A DNA stretch of 64,000 nt from assembly GCA_037447655.1 (NCBI GenBank), contig JBBHKE010000754.1, positions 1-64,000 on the forward strand, written 5' to 3'. Source of the stretch: Zygnema cylindricum. Lineage: Eukaryota; Streptophyta; Zygnematophyceae; Zygnematales; Zygnemataceae. Below the pieces are notes generated by a model. The model had not been told where the DNA came from. It did no database searches and saw nothing but the letters and a program-made list of their open reading frames with translations. Positions 13,487-26,179 of this stretch are shown here, one piece after another (the first letter of the stretch is position 1; every line of letters begins with the position of its first letter). The translations under genes were made by a program, and so were the position numbers.

Positions 13487-13643
13487 AATATCATGAACAC
13501 CAGCATAATAAAGTTTCTTCTTTTCATTACTTAAAACCAGCCTAACATCCCATGGCTACCTTTCTTAGCAATGAAATAGACATCCTCCTCAAAACTAGCA
13601 GTAAAGACTCCTTCCCTAGTGCTACTAAAAAAACCCTTATCAT

Positions 13644-15008
13644 CTAATACGGATTAGAGATGAGGTTTTTGTTCAGCTCCGGAATAAACAATACATCGGA
13701 GAATGTTACTATGGATGTCTTTCCATCTACTAACACTTTCAAATCTACCGATCCTACAAGAGTACTGGTGACTATCCTCCCATCCCCGTACTCTATCTCT
13801 ACGGTGGGAATATTTCTTATCTTAGAGAACACGTGCCTATCCTTACACATATGCATGGAGGCACCTGAATCTACAATTTAGCATGCTTCACCTTTCAATC
13901 CACCGTAAGCACATTTCTGCCTTCGTGGAATTTCGACCTCGTTTTTCGCCTCCAACTCCTCATCCAAAAGGAGCTCATCGTCCTCGTCCTCGGATTCCGC
14001 CTCATGTACCTGTGTCACAAGGGCCTTTTTCTTTCCTCTCGGGGTACCACTGGTCTGCCCCTCCTTTAACCGAAGCTCGGTTAGCTTAGTGCACTCTGCC
14101 ATATAGTGCCCAAGTTTTTTACAAAAATGACATAAACCTTTGGGAGCCCTTGGTCCAAACTCGTCGGTCTGATTTTTCTGCTCCCTCCCCCCATAGTTTC
14201 CGACCGGTTTCCGTGAATCCTTGTTCCTCCAATCGGTCGCAGTTGCCAAGGCTTGACCACTCTTTCCTCCCCTTCGGATCTCAATCGTATTCTCCCGAAC
14301 GAGAATCATCCCTACCACTGAGTTCAGTATCCACCTTGAGTCCGGCAAGTCTTGCACACGGTTGACTATGTTTTTGAACTCATTGGGTAACTTCATCAGT
14401 AAACTATTAACCTTTTCTTTTTCACTAAAATCTTTTCCCGCACTCTCTAGCTCCATGAAGAGTGTAGCAAGCTCATTGCAAAAATCCAACATATTTCCCC
14501 CTTTGTATACATACTCCTTAACTTTCTGATCAGCCAACTGTTGTTGCTGAATCGTACCACTTCGGTACATCTCTATGAGAGCCATCCAAAGATTGGATGC
14601 CCTTTCTACCTGCAAATGAGGACATGCAAGTCCTTGAGTTAGATGGCGTAGGATGAAGTGCTTTGCCGCCATATTGTTGAAGTCCCACGTTCAGTATCAT
14701 TCTCCTCGTTCCTCGGAATTGGTGACATGAATGTCGAACCAGTTGTTATTGGTGTGGTCGCCTCCTTCTCCTTTCCTTTGTCCACCACCTCTCCTTATTT
14801 TGTTTCCTCCGCTGAAGGTGGATCATCTTTTCTGGTGAATTTGCTTCTTCCAAACCCTGGAGGAATTCAAAGAGTTGATGGACGCCCCAACCGTCCACTC
14901 ACTATCCCCCAAAACCTTTTTTCGCATAGAGCTCCTATCATCATACTTTCCCAATATATGAAGCCAGTTCCATTAAAGATTGGTACCCTAGAGGGTGGGC
15001 CCATAACC
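13644..15008 (-). pseudogene. Copia 2 gag-protease (frameshifted)
   Basis: It has the same organisation as copia 1 gag. The ATG within the primer-binding site is near 15000, the capsid-like region 14672-13878 includes FMELESAGKDFSEKEKVNS, and the zinc knuckle is CHFCKKLGHYMAEC. A stop at 13878 falls just before the protease motif, where copia 1 reads WIVDSGA. The frame reopens at 13856 (MHMCKDRHVF) and ends at 13644 by a single-base loss relative to copia 1. Confidence 0.84.
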
Positions 15009-16064
15009 TGAAACTCTGAGACCTCCATAAGTCCTCACAGTGGACAGCTTCCAAGAAGCCTCTAGGATAACCCTAACCCCTTTGTGTTTCAGCAAAAATA
15101 ACTGCCACCCTGGCAGACAAAAACTCTGACCAACTTCACCCTGTGAAGACAAGACTCCCCTGAGACGATAGCAAAAAGAATCTCTGAATTTGCTCCCCTG
15201 AGCAGTAAGTTATGGAGGGTCAAAGTTGACCTTTTGTAGAGAAGCTCTCTGGGAGAGAGGGTCCTATCTTCTAATTTTTCTAAGTCATATCTCTCTCACA
15301 GACTCTATCTACTGATGTACGGAGCCAATTAGATTTCAATTTTTGTACACAAAAGTAGAGCTGTCGGTGTACTTTATGTACGGCCATTGTACGACATGGC
15401 CTAAATGTCGACACGTGGTATGTCCGGATTCGCTCCCTTAATCCTCGGAGATGCCGCGATCCAATGTCATTTCGCCACGAGTCACCCGATGTGGCGATGA
15501 CCACAAACCGCCGAAATCCTCTTCCGCGATCTCGGCGTTAGTACCGGTCGTCCGATTAAATTCACATTTAATCGTAGTTGTAATAAATACATGCGCGGTA
15601 TTCGTTTCACTAAAGAAATAAATGCGCGGTATTGGTTTCTTATCCGTACCGGAATCCGTACTTTTACATTTACTGGATATATGTCTCCCGTAATCAGTTA
15701 TAGTTAAATGAACTTTTCTACGTATAAATGTTTAAATAATTATCAAACCCTATAATACGTAACACTACTTCTAGACTTAACGGCTAAGGCTACCGGCTAC
15801 CGGCTGTCTGCCGGCCGGTAGGTACCAGGATCAAATCCTGTGGCCGGCACATATCTTTTAGTAAATTAAACCCCTAACTAAAATATATTTTCCCGTAAAC
15901 CTCTGGATAGCCTAGGTAGCCATGGCTCTAGCTCCCTCTCCAATTTCTCAGTGACTGCGACAAGTTTGAGAGTTGGAGAGAGAAGTTAGAGGTAGACTGC
16001 CTCGGCTTCTTTCTTATTTCTATTCAGACCTAGAAAATACTTTAAAAGACCATTAATTTCTACA
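15009..16064 (-). repeat. LTR 3 (terminal 5' LTR of array)
   Basis: Right terminal LTR; its outer edge TACA at 16061-16064 abuts the target duplication AGAAG. It contains the best-formed copy of the TGCCGGCC/GGCCGGCA hairpin (15809-15849). Promoter function is expected of a 5' LTR, but no TATA box was assigned with confidence. Confidence 0.9.
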
Positions 16065-16069
16065 AGAAG

Positions 16070-16628
16070 ATTCTCCATTTCGGTTTTGAAGTGCCCTAGT
16101 GCGTAACAACGAGCTTGTTACGCAGTGCAATGACAATTGTATACGTCGGTAATGCATGTCACGACTGCCAACGTTTACAATCTGTCTTGACGCACCGTAT
16201 TTTTTTAAATATTTTGATGCGTTGCATATCTTTATTGACTTGGTAGACGTACAAACTTCCAATTTGTATTGTTTATAGTTGAACATGATGCTTTTACGTT
16301 TGCCTCTCCTCCGGTCTACGTGAATGAATTATTGAGGCCTACCTGCAAAAATGGAACCTAATCTCGAAGCGTTACGCTGAACTTGGACACAAGTTAAAGG
16401 ACGACGTACGACACGTATAAACTCGCACGAAACGAAATATACTTCGTACAAAATATGAAACCGTACTCGCGTATAAATATCAATGAAACTAAAATGACGC
16501 GTCGTCACGCGAGACCAAATGAAGCCACACTATTTACGAATCGATATTCTTACATTGAATAAGTATTTCACATTGATTCACATTGTTGGTGTGTCCTTTT
16601 ACAATGGAGCTTACGTGAAGTGAGAAAC
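16070..16628. repeat. Repeat X copy 1
   Basis: 16345-16622 matches 24894-25283 in reverse orientation; shared blocks include GAACTTGGACACAAGTTAAA and the end TGGAGCTTACGTGAAGTGAG. The right edge abuts a MITE end exactly as at the second copy. 16100-16124 also holds a 10-bp perfect hairpin (TGCGTAACAA/TTGTTACGCA). No gene is visible. Confidence 0.6.
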
Positions 16629-17621
16629 TATACCGCGAATCGTTGTTAGTGTCAAAGTTTAAATAGTGTTGAAGAAAATTTACCGTAATTGATGCAAATT
16701 AAGAATTTGATTTTTTTTTTTTAAAAAGGTGTATTCTAATTTCGACATTATGCTAATTTGGGAACAGCAAAAATGGAATATTCGCCGTGAGATTGTATAC
16801 ATTAATATATGTATTCGTACACAATATTAGAAATCGTACGTTGTCGTGATTTTAAATATCCGTACATGTCAGACTAATTTACGTGTAAGAATAATCCCGT
16901 TTATTAAGCGCACGTTCCTATGCGTGCGCGTCTGATTTAATTTTTTTTTTTTTAAATCTTCACTTGGAAAGGTACATTTATGTACGGTTTGACATCGACC
17001 GTACACCACACTACTTATATTTTATTGTACTTTCGGGCATTACTTTTTTTGTACGGTACACCGCCAATCGCTATTAGCGTAGAAGTTTCTGTAGCGTATA
17101 TGAATAATTATCGTGGTTTATGCTAATTAAGAATTTGAAAATTTTCAAAAACAACATACATTCTAATTGTTTAATAATTCTAATTTGGGTCTTTGAAAAA
17201 AGTAAATGTCGGTCGCAAACATGCTTACACTAATATAGGTATTTTTACAAAATCTGACAAATCGTACACAAATCGTACGTTCACACGGTCGAAACGTGGT
17301 TGTTGGACGAATATATGCGAATGAGATATTTGACAACCCGATTTGATCTCCTTTTTAGACCGCACATTCTCATGCTTCCACGGCTACTAAACATAATGAA
17401 TTGTACTTTTCACTTAAAAAGGTACGTTATTGTACGGTCTGACTCTGACCGTACACCACACTATTTAAAATATGACGTACTTCCATTTTGTATGGTACTT
17501 GGAAAATAACCCTAAATGGCGTACAAAAAAAAATAGAATAAGCTACGCTATTGGAGAATAATAATTAAAAAAAAGTGGGACGGAATTAGCGTACACTACG
17601 CTAATATCGATTGGCTTTGTA
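16629..17621. mobile_element. Two adjacent long-form MITEs
   Basis: The first starts at 16629 (TA, TACCGCGAATCGTTGTTAG) and has no clean right end before the next begins. The second runs 17057-17621, with ends CACCGCCAATCGCTATTAGC and CGCTAATATCGATTGGCTTTG between TA dinucleotides. 17290-17621 is repeated at 40985-41305, including GTTGGACGAATATATGCGAA. There is no coding capacity. Confidence 0.65.
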
Positions 17622-20565
17622 GAGAGCGACCTTCCATGGTGTGGTTATGGATTCAATAAAAGGTGAAAAGGCGTAAAAATATAAAACAAATTATACCACA
17701 CTTAACTCCTCCCCATGTATGGTCGATATTGTTTAGGTCGGGATTATCCTACCATTAAAATTATAATTGTGGAACAAAAAAACATGAAAAGATAATGCAT
17801 GGATGTAAATGTGTAGCAAGCGATGCCACTTATTACTATATCACAACATGCGATGTTAATGTTTTTTTATATGTTATTTATTGGTTATGCATGGTAAATA
17901 CATCGAAAACCAAAATAATAATGTTATTATGTTTGTTTTGTAAACGATATACTATAACTAAAATTTATCGTTTTTTTAGTAACACCGAATATCACCTATT
18001 GCAAAAGTATATATAAAATAAAATAGTCACATTTTTGGCATCGCGTCACAATTGTTTTCTTAGTTGCATTTTTTTTCACATTTTTTTACGTACCTTTTCC
18101 CTCTTTACCATTTTTGCATGTTATATTTTTTTAAATGTAATAATTACAAAATATGTCGAACAAAGGTGTAAATAACATTTTTTTATGCAAATATATGATG
18201 ATACTATTATAACCAACCACATTTGGTTTTGTTGCCCAATACATGAATACTTAAAGGCACCAAGTATATTTAAGGGTTACGAATTTACAAGTTTTAATAT
18301 TGTATATACATGTATACGTTGCCCACTACTCTTCTAATTAATATAATTAAATAAGACGTTTTTTTTATTTGATTTAAATTCACACATTGTATTAACAACA
18401 TTTTTTAACTAATTTACTCATAATAGGTTTTGTTTTAAAGATGTTTGTACCGTCGCTTGTAATAGTATTTCGATACAACAACAATTTATTAATTTGATAT
18501 CTATATAAATTTGGTATATATGTGCGGTGCAGTGTTACTTTCAAATATTAAATGTAGTCACAACATGTGAGGTTATTTTATTTTACGCTTACTACATCGA
18601 ATCAATATTTTTATGTTTTTTTCTTTTACTATTTTTGCAAGTGGTTGTGAAGATCTTGGTAGCATCGATAATGCGTGTTTTAGGGATTGTATGACAATTT
18701 AAGGTCATTAAAGATACAAAAGGCTATTTCGTTGTTTTTTTTTAGTTTTTTTTTTATATTTTTTTTGTAGGGAAAATTTGTTTATTGCCTATGACCAAAT
18801 ATTTTTCAACTATATTAGGTTTTGCTGGCATAAGGAAGTAGATTGTCTAGTCAGTGGGCAACATTACACTGTGAACAATTGTTAGAGTAAAAGGTTATAA
18901 GTGTGGGCTTTATATTAGTTTTATTGTTTATAATTCAATCTCGAGTGAAGTGGCTGCTGTTGAATCGTTTAAAGCATTTGCGCTAAAAAATTCAACATGT
19001 GTTGCTAATACTATTTAGTATTTAGGGTCAAGGGCGAGAATTTAGGGGCGCCGATGATGTTTTAATAACGCTCATGGTGGAGCATATCTTTAACTTCCTT
19101 GGGTGAAATTGTGGGAATTTTTAATCTAAATATGACATAATATGGAAATGATTTAGTGTGACGTTTCCATTGTGGACCATCTCCTAAAAAAAACCCAGGA
19201 TTAGATAAAGAGTTGGCTCCCTCTGCAATTGTTAGGAAAATCGGAGAATTAAATCCTCGAATCCATTCCCGATATTTCCGATGTCGTGCTGACGCGTCTT
19301 CAATAATGTTGCACCAAGATTTCGGGCTGACTTGAATATTTTATGTTCGTCGACGGGAGGAGGTGGACGTTTCACCGACACTTGCCACGTGACATTCGAC
19401 CGCTGCAAGGTGATTGGTTCATCACAGATTTTCGGTCAGTTCTTGTAGAGTTGTAGATGATTTAAAACGTCTACCTACAGATTTTGGTACTGTACGAACA
19501 GAAACGACGCGATTTACGTGGAGGCATTTTTTTCATAAGGGAGAACAGCCCTTCAAAGTAAGATTTCGCACTTGACACGCTAGTCGCTGGTTGGGCATAG
19601 AACCGAAAGGTGTTCACCGTGGAAGTCGGTGACAAAACGTCAAACGTTTGTACTTTTTACTTGTTTAAAGCCGAGCTGTTATGAATACATAATTGTGTGT
19701 CCTTATTTACGCTGGGCGTTTGATATATTTTAGAACACGGTTATTCGTTCAATCGTACAATCGTACAATCGTACAAATACAAACACAACATACAAAGGCT
19801 GTCGAAATATCAATTAGATTGATCGTAGACATCGTTTGCCCCTTAAGTGTACCATAAAGTGTACGATAAAGCTACATTAGGTACCAGCTGTACCTTTTTC
19901 CGTCCATGCATGTTTGATTCAAATGCAGATGATGTAGACATCACATATCGTGATGTTCGAGAATGCTGCACCACTGGTAGGGCATTGGACACATATTGTG
20001 GCGTTTGCTGGCTAATAGTGTCGCAACAATCGTACAGATGGCTGTACGAAATGTACGTTTTCCTGTACGATTACTTTGATTTGTGGCAGTCACATTATTA
20101 GCTGTGGAAACCACATGACTAAGGGACAAGGACAAAGAAGGTCTTGGAAGACAAAATCAAATTGCTACCGAGATTCCTGCACCAGTATTGAAGCTTGTAG
20201 CCTGGTACTCATCTGCTTGCAGCAGTCAGGGTGTAAGAGAAGCAATTTGTTTTCTTACCAATTGTCAAAGCAAACTCGAATCAACGCGGTTTGGTAACAA
20301 ATATGAATGATTCTGAATCAAGTGTGTATACTTAAGCTATTTTTATACAGAGGAGAAAGTTTGACATACTCTTTTCACAAATCAATTTTAGTTTTATTAT
20401 TATTTGTAATAGCTCGACATCCGATTGATAATTAGTGAGGAATCTGTTCCAAAAGACAAGGTTTTAGTCTACGAGAAGTTGAGAAACATTTCAAGGCTTG
20501 AAAAGAAAACATAACCTACTCTTTTTTTTGTACATAGCGTACTTTATTTGTCTAAAGGAAACATT
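17622..20565. other. AT-rich intergenic stretch, no gene seen
   Basis: Very AT-rich, with poly-T tracts and no frame carrying a recognisable domain. A short 9-bp tandem motif (ATCGTACAA, about three copies) lies at 19750-19775. The last few hundred bases before 20566 probably contain the NT-C2 gene promoter and 5' UTR, but no core element could be assigned. Confidence 0.5.
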
Positions 20566-23500
20566 ATGCCAATTACTATCATGCGATGGCCGACTCGTCC
20601 CTCCGCTGGACCAGTATTAAACAGAAAGGTTTCAGTTTCTTTTACCGTCCACGAGTTTCGAGGAGCCACATTGTTTCCTGAAGCCAGTGAAACCGCAAGT
20701 TGTTATGTGGATGTGAAATGGAAGGGTCCAAAGACGTCTTCTCCTTTTACTTTAAGAAAAAGTTTGAAACGAGGACGTACAGCACTTAAGTCTTCTGGTG
20801 ATTTTATTCTATGGGATGAAGAATTTACGAATGAGTGTGTTTTAGTGCAGTCCACGAAGGGAAACGGACAGCAACGAGAAGTATCATTTCAGTCATGGGA
20901 AGTGCATTTCGTCCTCCGGAAGGTGAGTTGTCACTGCTGTCTTTTCTAATCGTTATCTGTCTATATGTATATTTATTTGAGGTGACTAGTATTTGCTAAT
21001 TGTTGTAAGCTTGGTTAGATTCATGGATATAAGAGTAACTTCCTATTGTTCTCTCTTTCTTTCCCTCTCTTTTCCCTTCTCTCCCTCTCTCTCTCCCTCT
21101 TTCTCTCTCTCTCTCGCACTCTCCCTCTCTCTCTCCCGTTGATCATAGGAAGTTTCAATGTTAGACAAGGTTACTAATTTGTGAAGCTTATAGTATACTT
21201 CTGGCTCGTTTTGTATCTGCTTTTTTGTTGATATATTTTAAGTTGGTTGTTGAATCTTTGTCGTGCAGGTGATTGGCACAGCCATGGACAAACCGGTAAC
21301 GCTTGGGACGGTGGTAGTGGATCTTGCGAGTTTTGTAGGTCTTTCAGAAATAGCAAGGAGAACTGAACTCTTCCAAATCAGCAAAGGAGAAGGTGGCCCC
21401 GAAACCGTGGGCTCACTCATGGTGAGTTTAACAGGACTATCAGGTTTAGTTACTAGACCACTGTTAGTGTCACTGTTATGTATCCTCATGTCTTTCTCTT
21501 CTCTCCTTGTCTTCTCCCTCTGCCGTCCTTACCTTCTGCAGTCTGTTTCCTTTTCTCTTGACCGAACCCTGCAGTTTTTTTGTCTCGCTTGATATTTGCA
21601 CCTTACTCGTTCACTTTAGATTTTTGTATTTCTTTGACAGTTGTTTGTCATTCTGGTGAATTGCAGTCTAATGTTTACATTTGTTGTTTTTCAGGTAACT
21701 CTACATATGGAGGATGTTAATGATGATGTCGAGTCCATGGAATCCCAACCAACTCGAGCCTATTCAGTTGGATCTGTGGTAGAATGTACTTTGGCAGGAT
21801 CACCTTCTCCTAACGGGAATTTTAGTAAAGGAAAAAATAAGCCATTTCCATCGTTGGATACAGAATACGAAGAGCCTTTAGAGAAAAACGAAGTTACTGA
21901 GAAGTCACCTAGAGAAAAGGATAAAACTGCTCCTAGACCTCCAGCCGGAAGACTGGCTCTTGGAAACTTTTTGTCAAGAGGGAGGAGTCATAGTGTGAAA
22001 GAAAACTCCTCCTACTTAAACCAGAAACGACTTTTGGATGCATTAGATCTTTCTGTGCCATCTTCATTTGCGGGAGATGAAACAGAGGATGAAAACTGTG
22101 ATGGTGACGATTCTTTACGCTATGGTCGAATTGTAGGTGTAAATTTAGCCGTTCAGAATGACTTGCCCGTCCCAGCTCTTATCCCTGTTTCAGGGCCTAC
22201 AGATTCTTCGGATGATTCCTCCACAAGTTCTACCTCTCCCGGGAACTCAACGCTACCTATGGAATCTGCTTCCTCTTCAGATGATGAAAATTCTGGTTCA
22301 CTTGCTCCTCCCTCTCCTCACCCCTCGACTCAACAACAACAACAGCAAACGCAGCAAAGCAGACGCTTTTTTGGAATGTCCCTTTCTTTCGGTGGTTCAA
22401 CCAAACCTTTGTTACCCGAGTCTTTAGTTACAGGTAATAGTTCGCCACCTCAAGGAGAGCAGGAATCTCTTTCAGACTCAGAAGAAGGTCCAGATGTACG
22501 TTCTGGAATCGGGGCTGGTTTAGCATTGAAGATTCCAGGAGGCGGTGGAGGGTGGGCAATAATGGGTAAACGGAAGCTTGGAAACCGATCTCCGAAAATG
22601 ATGGAGGAACCTCTTTTGAATAAGGCTTACGGTGAGGATGGTGGTGATGAGATTGACTGGGACAGAAGGAAAGCAGAGGAGGCGGAGGCAGAGCATCCAC
22701 TGCATTTACAGAAATTAAGTGTGAGTTTCCTATATCGTGTTATTGCAGTGAATGTCTATACTGATCGTTTTACCAATCAGAATCATCCTGCAATTGAGTT
22801 TTTGTTTCTGTGCATGGATTGCTATGTCAATGATGTCTCTTATGTCTATGACATGTACTTATGACTGTCTACTGCTCTTCTATGTTTGTAAATGATGAGT
22901 AGTAACATTGCAGACGGATCGCTGAACTTTTCTAATATTTTTGACTGCCTCGTGTTGACTATGTGCAGAGAAAAGCAAATTCAGAGAGTATCGATGATCT
23001 TGTGAGCAGTGTCTTTGGCGAAGCTTTCAGTGTTGGAAAGTGGGAAACTAAGGAAGTCGTTTCTCGCGAAGGAGCGGTGAAGTTGAAAACTGATGTGTTT
23101 TTTGCGGGTATCGATCAGTGCCATGAAAGAGCCGCAGGAGAAGGAGCATGTGCTTCCCTTGTGGTCCTCGTTGCAGAATGGTTTCTCTCTCATCCCTCCA
23201 GCATGCCCACAAAAGCAGAATTCGACGATATTATCAGAGAGGGGTCAGCAGAATGGAGAAGACTTTGCAAAGTTGATACATACAAATTAAGGTTTGCAGA
23301 TAAACATTTTGATTTGGAGACTGTCGTAGAATCCAGGAATGGAACTTTAAATATGGTTTCAGACCGATCTTTTGTTGGGTTTTTCCGGCCGTCTGTGAAA
23401 GGCGACGAGAAGGATATATCGGAAAGTCTCAGTTTTTTGGACGATGCGATGTCTTTTGATAGTATATGGCAAGAGGTAACCAATTCAGGTCCTGGCGTTT

Positions 23501-24090
23501 ATATAATAAGCTGGAACGACCATTTCTTTGTCCTTGTCGTTGAAGATTCAATATGCTATATAGTGGATACCCTGGGAGAGCGACTCTATGAAGGTTGTAA
23601 ACAGGCTTATATTCTGCGATTTGATACAAATAGCTGTTTAACTCGAGTTAAGAAACCACCCACAGCTTCTCCTTCAGAAGCGGCTCCACCCACAGCTTCT
23701 CCTTCAGAAACGGCAATAGCCGCTCCTTTTGAAACCACTTCTCTTTCTTTAAGCAGCAAACTCTCTCCTTCCACCTCTGCCGTTTCTTCTGTCACTGCTA
23801 CTCAAAGTAAAGTCCTTCAAGTGGAAGTACAAGAGTATAAGGAAACTCTGCCTTCCACTTCTGCAATTGAGGAACCTTCTCGTGAACTTTGTACCGAAGC
23901 TGTGGAGGAGTTTGCGGAAGACATGCCTCCAATGAAAATGTGTGGACAGTTTATTAAAGATTTTTTCGCAGCCGTTCCTCTCGGTGAATTGGAGAAGGAC
24001 ATTGCGAAAGGATTGATGGGACGAGTTCCTCTACATCGCCGTCTTCAAGTGGAATTTCATTATTCACAGTTGGGGTGCATGAAGAAGTGA
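20566..24090 (+). CDS. NT-C2 domain (EEIG1/EHBP1-like) plant protein, 4 exons, 885 aa
   Basis: Exons 20566-20922, 21269-21421, 21695-22720 and 22969-24090 join in phase 0 at every GT-AG junction. The start is the first ATG in frame (MPITIMRWPTRPS); the MRW motif near the start is usual in this plant family. Exons 1-2 and the start of exon 3 form the NT-type C2 domain (VSVSFTVHEFRGATLF, then DFILWDEEFTNECVL, then LASFVGLSEIA). Exon 3 continues as a long acidic Ser/Pro-rich linker with a Gln run near residue 383. Exon 4 encodes the conserved C-terminal part (FAGIDQCHERAAGEGACASL near residue 555, HFDLETVVESR, MSFDSIW) and the terminal block IKDFFAAVPLGELEKDI near 839. NT-C2 domains in other proteins bind membranes or actin-linked partners; the plant function is not settled. 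The gene looks intact. Confidence 0.88.
21051..21141 (+). repeat. CT-rich microsatellite in intron 1 of NT-C2 gene
   Basis: Imperfect CTCTCT/CCCTCT run of about 90 bp inside the first intron (20923-21268). It is pyrimidine-rich on the sense strand and lies about 130 nt before the exon 2 acceptor. Confidence 0.85.
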
Positions 24091-24811
24091 ATGCTCAAAA
24101 TTTAACAATTTAGTTTTAGTGAAATTATTTTGTCGAAGTTGCGGCCGTGGCGGCGGCCGGAAATTCTTTTGGTCGATAATGTTAAGGGATACGAAGCGGA
24201 GAGGAGCTGGATATATTTGCGGGAAAATAGGTTAAATCTGTTTCGACAGAGAAATCTGGTGCCTGAATATGGCAAAAAAAACAGAAATTGAGGTTCCATT
24301 CTTTCGAATGAGAGAAGGCAGCTCCTGAGAAGTCAAACGGTTGCCGACAGCTTTTGTCTGCTAGCTGCTGACATCTTTTGTCTGGTAGCTTCAGACATCT
24401 TTTATCTGCTAGCAACTTTTGTCTGCTAGCTGCATCCTGCTTCTAATGTGGATGTATTTGCATGGCACTAACTGTAGCAAAGGGAAGGTGAGACGGGTCG
24501 AAGGTTTATTTGGTAAAGGTAGGGTTTTCACAAATATTGTGCCTGGTCAAGGCTTGTATACTATTAGCATCTCGTGTCTAGGGCTTCTCAAAGGCTCGAC
24601 ATGGGTTTTATTTATTATTTGTATCTGTCAAAAGGCTGCGGGGAGAGGCCTCCCATCCGTGCCTTTATAATTTTTGGTTCGGTCCATTCTTTTGTTTTTG
24701 TTTTTTTCTTTTTTTTTCTTGTTTCTTTTCTTTGATTGTTGCTGTGGAAAGTGGAAGAGTTGCGGAGGTTTTGAGCTCAGTATAGGAGGATATGTCATAA
24801 AGAAAAACTCC
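24091..24811. other. 3' flank of NT-C2 gene, no gene seen
   Basis: Presumed 3' UTR and terminator region. The 24345-24435 interval repeats a short motif (TTTTGTCTGCTAGCTGC and variants, about four times). No coding sequence is recognised. Confidence 0.5.
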
Positions 24812-25593
24812 ATTCACGTCCGGCGCAGGTTTACCTTAACAAAAATGCGGCAACCACATGTAAATAAAATGGGTGCGCGCAAGTAGTTTTTCACTTCACG
24901 TGAGCTCCACTGTAAGAGCACATGTTGGCATTTACGTGCGTACTTTATTTTGTTTTTATGTGGGCATTTTAATTTTTTCGTGAATGTGAATCAATGTGAA
25001 GTACGTTGTCAATGTATGAATTGTGATTCGTCAATAGTGTGCTTCATTTCGTCGCGCGTGACAACGCGCTTTTTTATCATTTAGTTTTTTTAATCAATGG
25101 TTTTAGGCGGGTACGCTTTCTTATTTTGTATGAAGTTTATTTCGTTTCGTGCGAGTTAATTTATAGATATGACGTCATCCTTTAATTTGTGTCCAAGTTC
25201 AACGTAACGATTCGCGATTAGATTCCATTTTTGCGGCTAAGTTAAATGTTAGTATGTGCTTTGACAGTGGAGCTCACGTGAAGGGAGAAACTACACCATG
25301 AATCGCTATTAGATTTTTCGACTCTATTTGCGGTACCCCTTTTTTTGACCGAAATCCTCTAATAGAATTAATTAAACCTTTTACAAAACAAATTAGAATA
25401 AATGATTTCCTTCAAAACTCCCAAATTCCCAAATAGTGTTAATAACGCTAGTTGTTTCATAACGCTGTTTGTTTCATAATGCTATATATTTCTAAACGCT
25501 AATAGCGATTCACATTGTACCCACACGTGGCCATTTTATTTATATGTGGTTGCCGCAGTTTTGTTATCGTAAACCTGCGCCGGCCGTGTGAAT
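24812..25593. mobile_element. Inverted-repeat element nested with repeat X and a MITE
   Basis: The outer arms 24812-24880 and 25521-25593 are about 70-bp inverted repeats (CGGCGCAGGTTTAC, AACAAAA, TGCGGCAACCACAT, AAATAAAATGG shared). Inside sit repeat X (24894-25283), with perfect 20-bp ends CTTCACGTGAGCTCCACTGT and complement, and a MITE (25294-25517 between TA dinucleotides). No coding capacity is present. Confidence 0.8.
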
Positions 25594-25778
25594 GTTTTTT
25601 TTTTTTTTTACGACGGTCGACGTTCGCAAGCGTGACACTTTTTTAAATGTCGTTATAATATTTCACCAGTCAAAGTTGTTCGACGGATTGACCGTCAAAT
25701 CTGAACTCAAAGGTACGTAACTTGTACTACTGTACTATATTGTATTTCAAATGTACAATTTTTGACAACTAACCTTAA

Positions 25779-26179
25779 ATCGTTATTAGCCTTATGTACT
25801 CTCTATCGGCACCCCAAAATTTTGACATTGATACCTTAAATAGAATAAATTGCACTATTTAAGGACGTGGACCATAATCTGCCAAGTCTCCTGGCACTAA
25901 ATTATAATGAATGACGCTTTTTTTTTCTTTACTCTAATAATTTCTATAGTCTAATAGCGATTCATAGTGTACATAGTGAATCGCTATTAGCGTTTAGAAA
26001 TAGATAGTGTTATGAAACAAATAGCGTTATTAGCGCTATTTGGGAATTTGGGGTTTTCAAGGAAATCATTTACTCTAATTTGGTTTTTAAAGGGTTTGTA
26101 TTAATTCTTTTTGAGAATTTGGGTTAAAAACGGGGTACTGCAATTAGAGTCATTGACGCTAATAGCGATTCACGGTGCA
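25779..26179. mobile_element. Two back-to-back MITEs sharing one TA
   Basis: A family-2 MITE (25781-25969) is followed directly by a family-1 MITE (25972-26177, inverted relative to 25294-25517), with a single TA (25970-25971) between them. The right TA of the second is now CA. Internal matches include GGCACCCCAAAATTTTG for family 2 and GGGGTTTTCAAGGAAATCAT for family 1. Confidence 0.78.

Larger units (their letters stand above)
4198..16069 (-). mobile_element. Tandem Ty1/copia array: LTR-internal-LTR-internal-LTR
   Basis: Three LTRs of about 1,055 bp (4203-5255, 9604-10658, 15009-16064) alternate with two internal regions (5256-9603 and 10659-15008). The left flank 4198-4202 and the right flank 16065-16069 are both AGAAG, so the array as a whole has one target-site duplication. 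Domain order on the minus strand is gag, protease, integrase, reverse transcriptase, RNase H, which defines Ty1/copia. A polypurine tract (AAATAAGGGGAG) directly precedes each minus-strand 3' LTR, and GGTTATGGGCCCACC or CGTTATGGGCCCACC follows each 5' LTR as primer-binding site. The two internals carry different frameshifts. Confidence 0.93.

Noticed and set aside
20548-20565. Upstream start for the NT-C2 protein at 20548
   Set aside because: That codon is TTG; the first in-frame ATG is 20566.
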